Assembly (NCBI GenBank): GCA_049999805.1
Contig: JBNGIO010006336.1
Location: 17,110 to 81,109 of the forward strand
DNA length: 64,000 nt
Reading direction: 5' to 3'
Origin: Folioceros fuciformis
Taxonomy: Eukaryota > Anthocerotophyta > Anthocerotopsida > Anthocerotales
Shown here: piece by piece, positions 58,473 to 64,000 of the stretch
Numbering within the stretch: position 1 is the stretch's first letter
How the letters are laid out: each line of letters opens with the position of its first letter
Translations under genes and position numbers: made by a program
Notes under the pieces: model-generated
Seen by the model: only the letters and a program-made list of their open reading frames with translations
Database searches by the model: none
What the model was told of the DNA's origin: nothing

Positions 58473-58657
58473 TCACCAAATATCCCCACTGTGCACCATC
58501 AAAGAAAGGTGTCCTTCAAGAATCATCCTCGTCATGACAACAGGAACGGAGACCATACCCATGATCTTTAGAGAATTGAGCTGAAAAGCCCAGCCCAGGG
58601 CCAGAGCTCTTTTCACGCGGGACTCCCTGGAAGTGCCTCCCAAGGCCAGAGCAACCT
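58473..58657 (-). pseudogene. ALS3/FetB (UPF0014)-like permease exon remnant
   Basis: A minus-strand segment follows a good acceptor (CTGTTTGTTTCAG). It reads IEVALALGGTSRESRVKRAL, then LNSLKIMGMVSVPVVMTRMI. This parallels the UPF0014/ALS3 permease stretch, where the consensus ends S-L-P-G-x-M-T-G-M-I-L-G-G. The P-G, T-G and G-G positions are altered (P-V, T-R, E-G) and no other exon of the ~270-residue protein is clear, so it is probably a remnant. Family assignment is from pattern memory. Confidence 0.4.
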
Positions 58658-61119
58658 CAATCTGAAACAAACAGCAGTATCAGACAAATCACTGACAAGC
58701 GTTGATGAAGACAAGGATGCGTATGCATATTACTCAGGAGGGGGGTACCACAACCTGATTTGCATGGGAAGACACTGGAGTATGGATGGTGTCCAAAGTC
58801 ATGCAAACCATGATGATGGCCGGCCAAAGGACAGGTGGCCCAACCTGATGACATCGTCAAGGCTTGCCCCATCGGAGCTCTGATCCAGTATCCTAGTCTG
58901 CGGCCCAAGATGGAAGCCCGAAGGAACCTGAAATAGCAGCTTTTGAACGAACCGCAATCTGCCGAGCAAAGAATACATGTCAGTGGGTTGTCCTCGAAGC
59001 ATATCCATCAATCTGGACTGTGACCGTCAGAGGGATGTCTCGATGGTTGTGGACAAAGTGAAAAAAGAAACTTTGTTTACTAGCACAAACCGATACCATG
59101 AGAAGACCAGTTCGCTCCCCGTGACCGGGTTGCTGACGTAGTCTGTATTGGTAAAAGGTGGTCCCGGTGTTCAAAGTCGCCACAGTTACTGTTAAAGCCT
59201 TGTACCACGAGCATGAGTCTGCTCTACCTATCAATAGTGTGTGGCAACACGCCAAGCTAACAACCCTAGGGGAAGGGCAACTTGCTTCAGTCTATCTACC
59301 GTGGCTGGAGACGGGTCATACCAGTTCCTACAATACGCGGGCTGGATGGCACCAACATTCTGCAAAGTCATGCACCAGGCAGGCTCCGGGAGTAGCAAGG
59401 CATTCCCGAGGTGCTGTTGTTGGAGGGACCACAACCCATCTCCTGGGCTGCCATTGGTAGATCAAATTTTTGCAGGCTAAGGATGATGCCCTTGTTGTGA
59501 CCCGAAAGACACCCTCTCAAATGCAGCTAGGTGAAAAAAGTCCTTGTGCTTGTGACCCCTACTCTGCGGGATGTAAACCTTCGGGTGCCTGCCAATCTGT
59601 ACACACAAGAGGAGGCAAGTGTGGAGATTAGAATCCGTCACTTTGCCCACATAGAGAGGTAATTTGCACGTGACAACAAAGCCAGAGTCTGACAAAGAGA
59701 AGGTCGGCTGCTGCTTGATGCTCGGGGTGGGGTGGCTTCGGTAGTTAAGCGGTGCAGAAGAATGTGACGCAAGGCCTAACGTCATCTACCTTTACAGCAA
59801 CCTTTTAAGAAGTGATATTTTATCCTTTGCAATCAACTCTGAAGTTAAGGTTATTATTAATTCTATACTTAAGCATGTTGGGAGGAGGATTTTTTTTTAA
59901 TTTTTCATTCTTTGTTGAGATAATGGTGATGACAAGTGTTATTTTGAAGGAAGTTTTGATTGGTATTTATGGAGTTAAGATCCTCTTTACGTTCCAAAAA
60001 AAATATCTTTAGAATTTTTTAAGTAAAATTTATCAATAATATGTGAGAAGTAATACAGAACATAGATACAAGAGAAAAGGGCTATTACATTTCATTTGAA
60101 ACATGAACAATGAAGAATTGTGGAGAGACTAACACAGAAACTATAGAGCTAGAAACTTTGAAGCTAGATACTTTAGAAAGGAGAACACCAAAAACCAAAT
60201 AGAATAATAAACATGTAAAATATGGCTTGCACCTAATTGAGACAAAGACATTAAAGATCGCAAATAGAATCTTATGCACACAAAGGAATAACTTATGGAG
60301 CATTTTACCGCACATAGGCTCCAAGATGGTGTGAACTAAATTTGTCTCCAAAAATAGTGAAAATGAACATATTATCAAGACTTTATATTACTAGCTATAA
60401 AATAGATGCGCCAATAACCTAGTTCAACTACAAAGCAGATTTAACTCGACCCCACAAAGGCACATCTCAAGAGATGTCCTTCGTTGGGTCATATTGGAAA
60501 ATATTCTAATGCAATCTAGACTGTCTGCGCACAATTGGCGACATCTTCTTTTGAGGACATTATTGTGGCCTTTTGTGCTCTTCACCCCAATCTAGGGGAC
60601 TACATTTAACAAGACATTTAGGACTATGTCCCTAACGAGCCTATTTATTTCAACAAGGTGGTCTTAGCCTTTGTGCTCTCCATTGCTCCAAGTGCTTTTG
60701 GGTGGTCAGTTAGGTATAGTTTATACTCATTTTTTGGACCACTATATCCCAGAGGATTCTACTAGTGGTTTCTGCAAGTTGTTTCTTCTAGCAGCTACAA
60801 AGGTGCATAGGAAGATCCCTCCTCACTTTTATCCAGTTGGGAGCGAGCAAGTTGATGACCTTGGAGGAGCCTGCCATGTGATGTGCCGGTGCCCCATACC
60901 AGCAACATTCTCCATTACAATGTGCTTTCACTTGGGCTTAGGCCATCCTCTAGCCTTCTTTCTTTCAATGTGCTTCTGCTTAGGCTTAGTCCATCCACTG
61001 GCCTTCGTTCTTTCAATGTGCTTTCGCTTGGGCTTAATCCATCCTCAGGCCTTCTTTCTTTCAACTTGTACTTGTAGCGACCCACTTGATGTACACTTGG
61101 CTTGACATGATGTGAGCAA
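58658..61119. other. Unassigned region, AT-rich from 59.8 kb
   Basis: 58,658-59,800 has several 70-100-codon minus-strand frames without a nameable domain. They could include decayed exons of the permease-like remnant. 59,810-60,400 is strongly AT-rich with poly-T/A runs. The plus frame at 60,671-61,105 ends in a repeated ~60-bp unit (LGLGHPLAFFLSMCF, LGLVHPLAFVLSMCF, LGLIHPQAFFLSTC) and precedes LINE relic copy B. Confidence 0.4.
60920..61077. repeat. ~60-bp tandem repeat, 2.7 copies
   Basis: Three imperfect units of TCAATGTGCTT(T/C)(C/T)(A/G)CTT(G/A)GGCTTA...CATCC(T/A)C followed by (T/G)GCCTTC(T/G)TTCTTTCAA. Confidence 0.85.
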
Positions 61120-61600
61120 GGAACATATTGCTGTGCACATCTGGGATATTATGTTATCTATTGCTATGGAAGGCGAGTTTTTCCCATTTAGGGGGTACCT
61201 CTACATGTCACTTAATGGGGTTGCTCTATGGGCTAATGTGTTTATAGCCATAGCTAATTAAGTTTCTGTTGTGTATATTATTGTTATTGATCTAACAGGT
61301 GACAGCGTCTATAAACATGTTATCCTAAACTCCCTTGGATGCGGAGTAGAAGATTGCGCCATGGCAAAGGCCCATATAATTACTCTCCTCCCAGGACAAC
61401 CATACATTCATCCCCCTAGCCATTGAAACTCATGGGGCTATGGCCAAGGATTTCATGAAGTTTGTCAAGGTTTATCACAATCCCAAGGTTGGGTCCAGTC
61501 TTCCCCTTTGTTCTGTAGTTGCCCACTATAGGTAGAGGATATTCACCACTCTACAAAGAACGTTGGCTAATGTAGGGTACATGACCTTAATGAATGCAAG
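61120..61600 (+). pseudogene. LINE-like 3'-end relic, copy B
   Basis: Same strand and order as copy A. It reads IWDIMLSIAM, YMSLNGVALWANVF, VIDLTGDSVYKHVILNSLG, ETHGAMAKDFMKFVKVYHN and then TLQRTLANV. Copy A has KHVVLNSPGR, EAHGAMCSAFFKFLK and ALERSLGNA at the same positions. Several stops and frame changes. Together with copies A and C it defines one dispersed family. Confidence 0.55.
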
Positions 61601-63162
61601 GGAACCCACTTGTTTCACAACCCTCACCACAAAGCACAAACCTAACTGTGATCATTAAAGATCATATATATGTCCAAAGCATAATGAATAATGTTTTATA
61701 CAACACTAAGACACAAAAATTATTGTGGAACCTAGCTTGTTGTTACAGAGGCCTAAGTTCTTAGTTTAGATCAACACTCCATATTAAAGAAACACTGTAC
61801 TGGTACCTATTGCAACTACAAGAAAAGGAGTAGTGCTATGTAGTGCATCTATGAGGAGAGGAGAAGAGAACTATCTCAAAAGCTGCTACACTACCCACTA
61901 AGTGCTCTTTACTTAAAGAAATATATTGTTATGACTTCGATTTAATCACATGCATGTAAGGGGGTCAGGGCTTCTTTATGTGATGCTTGAAAGTTAACTT
62001 CTAAAGAGGATCTTGTGGTGGAATTATGCAACTTAGCCCATGACATAGTCAACATGGATTATGAAGTGAGCGTGGTGAGCTAAACTCTTAGTAAATAATC
62101 TTAAGGTGAATTTAGGTAAGCAATGATTGAAAGTCAATAGCCAATAGATTTCTATGGGATGAATGATGTACAAAAGAGGACTATTGCTGGCTGGGTGTGT
62201 TTGTCCTAATTTGTTGTTCCTTGGGTTTCATATCTACTAAAGAACGTTTAAAAGTAGCGAATTTGTCCTAAGTTTATTAAATGTTTAGGGTAAGGTTTCA
62301 CATTGGCTACCACAACGTAATGGAGGTAGTTGCCGAATGTGACCGTCGTGAATGGGCAAGGGGCAATGGAGCTGGCAGAAATGAACGGACTTCGGGAGAG
62401 AATGCGTATGCCAAGCCTTGTGAAAGTGCATCTCACGCAAAATCAGAGCCTGACGGTAACGCAAGCCAACGCATTCCGAGAGGAGAAGCGTAAGCACCAC
62501 AAGTTTGGCGCAAAGCCGTTAGTAATGTACGTAGTTGGGCCTGGAAGACTGGGCGACGTGGTCGATTTTGACATACTGGACGGGGCTACAGGGCATCTTC
62601 GAGGGAGTGGCAGCTGGTGGGACCGAAGCAGCAGCCTAGGAATTAGCAAGGAATGATGGGTGCAACGAGCTTCTTCACTCTGCTCTGCTGTTACAACTTT
62701 GCTTGCACCTGATGCCCAACGTCCCGTGTCGGCGTCGGCGTCGCTTCGCTGCACAGCAGGTGATGCGGCAAGATTCACGCTATAGCCCCTGTGGTACTGG
62801 ATTCATCGCTGCCGCTCCTCCTTCTACACACGTAGCCTACGAACATGGATATATTCGAGAAGGAAAATCCGTCTGCTGGACCTGTCTGGACGCGGACTCG
62901 GAGCCTGTAAGCAGATGATATGAGGCATGTCCATACATGGATAGAAATGGCACGGGAAGTAATGTCCATGATTCCATCCTCATCCGCTCCACACTCCGGA
63001 AAAGGCTGGCACACGGTAGAAAGCAGGGCAGTACATGTACATCATGTACAGGATGAACAGATGTTAATGACGGACGGGGCTTTTTTGCAGAGGCAAGATC
63101 GGGCCGGGCCACCAGTCCTGTGTGATCACTCCAGTCCCTGCAGCCTGCTTGTCCTGGCGCAC

Positions 63163-63205
63163 GGCAGGGTAGGGCAGGGTAGGGCAGGGTAGGGCAGGGC
63201 AAGGG
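63163..63205. repeat. 10-bp minisatellite (GGCAGGGTAG)n
   Basis: About four perfect 10-bp units, G-rich on the plus strand. Confidence 0.93.
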
Positions 63206-63934
63206 TCCCACAGTCATGGACAGTTGGGACTCTTCCCTCGCTCCAATCTGTCGTCCACCAGAACCTGCTCTCCTCTCCTCCTCGTGTCCTGCAACATGTT
63301 CCGGGAAGCAGCCCTGGAATCTGGATACAGTATCATGTGTTGCGTAGGGCAAACGCGTACATCCCATTGTGCTCTCGCTCTCGCTCTCGCCACCATGCTG
63401 CACAGACTCCAGAGCAACATAAAGGCAGAACCATGCCGATGCGCAGCAGCAGTGACATCACAGGCTCCGATGCCTCCAGCTCTAGGTCAACATCATACAC
63501 ACGAGTCCCCCACCGCCCTTCCTCCATGCCTCCACTCGCACACATCCAGAAAATAAACACAACACAACACAAAGGCGAGTCCAAGTAGGGAGCACACGGA
63601 CACGGCTACCGACCTCCCAGTCCATGGCAGTCCTGCCACTGCCGCTGCGATGCCCACTGCCACTGTTACTGCCAAACCTCTGGTCTGCCATGATTCATGG
63701 AAAAGCTAGCTAGCGGCCTTGAACCGTGTGCCGAGGCTCCACCTGTCACCTGCTCACAATGCTGCTTGCTCCCGCCTCTGCGGCTCCCGCAGATGCGACA
63801 TCGACCGAGGAAACGGATCCCGTTCACTCCACTCCACTCCCGGACAAAGCCCGAGGCTGGCCATGCAGCAAACCATGGCATCTAACAGCACGGCGTCTTC
63901 CTGCTGCCGCTGCTGCTGTCCCTGCCCCCCGTTC

Positions 63935-63983
63935 CGTCCACCCCGCCACCCCGCCACCCCGCCACCCCGCCACCCCGCCACCG
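63935..63983. repeat. (CCACCCCG)n octamer array
   Basis: About six units of CCACCCCG, C-rich on the plus strand, 18 bp from the window end. Confidence 0.93.
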
Positions 63984-64000
63984 GCCCTAAGGGTCCTGCA

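Larger units (their letters stand above)
61601..64000. other. Intergenic to right edge, no supported gene
   Basis: AT-rich up to ~62,280, then mixed sequence. Frames of 70-190 codons (such as minus 62,837-63,403) have no motif. The final 1.2 kb is GC-rich with simple repeats. A gene may start beyond the edge. Confidence 0.4.

Noticed and set aside
62330-62656. 108-codon plus frame starting MPNVTVVNGQ
   Set aside because: A 111-codon frame overlaps on the opposite strand, and neither shows conservation-type motifs.
63163-63983. CRISPR-like regular repeats near the right edge
   Set aside because: These are short minisatellites (10- and 8-bp units) without spacers, in plant nuclear DNA.

Overview
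This window reads as nuclear DNA of a land plant. Genes are split by short GT-AG introns (about 50-190 bp). There is a nuclear tRNA-Ser, a giant intronless PPR-DYW organelle RNA-editing factor, a MINIYO/RPAP1 homologue, a plastid-type phospholipase A1, an SBP/SPL relic, and plant Copia, Gypsy and LINE-like elements. The PPR protein has an atypical DYW domain (P-A-R-A in place of the PG box, terminal Asp-Arg-His). From memory this resembles the DYW:KP variant tied to U-to-C editing in hornworts, lycophytes and ferns, so I lean to a seed-free plant. The lineage is inferred, not proven. A run of 100 N at 44,729-44,828 marks a scaffold gap.

Layout. 1-2,869: 5' part of a MINIYO-like gene on the minus strand, running off the left edge. 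4,907-8,965: the 1,352-residue PPR-DYW gene. 10,888-11,304 and 16,079-16,474: two paralogous two-exon genes for about 94-residue cysteine-rich proteins, separated by GC-rich, microsatellite-rich DNA. 18,903-21,914: a 16-exon BaiN/HI0933-type flavoprotein gene. 22,147-24,371: a five-exon DAD1-like class-3 lipase. 24,623-26,310 (minus): a GT90 glycosyltransferase, head-to-head with a four-knuckle CCHC protein at 26,636-27,867.

31,255-44,150 is a nest of retroelements. It holds a Gypsy LTR split by a 5'-deleted Copia element, a decayed Gypsy integrase carrying a C-terminal PHD finger, and a gag-pol-less Gypsy-type element whose first LTR contains a coiled-coil reading frame. 44.3-49.9 kb is gene-poor and full of short tandem duplications. 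A tRNA-Ser(UGA) lies at 50,845 and a PLAC8 gene at 51,553-52,598. Three decayed copies of one LINE-like 3' end lie at 49.3, 55.3 and 61.3 kb, and pseudogene-like SPL and ALS3/FetB-like remnants lie at 56.1-58.7 kb.

The intact genes are ordinary dispersed plant genes, not an operon. The parts most worth follow-up are the conserved cysteine-rich gene pair, the variant DYW protein, the integrase-PHD fusion and the coding sequence inside a Gypsy LTR. Exon models were built by eye from splice consensus, reading phase and family similarity.
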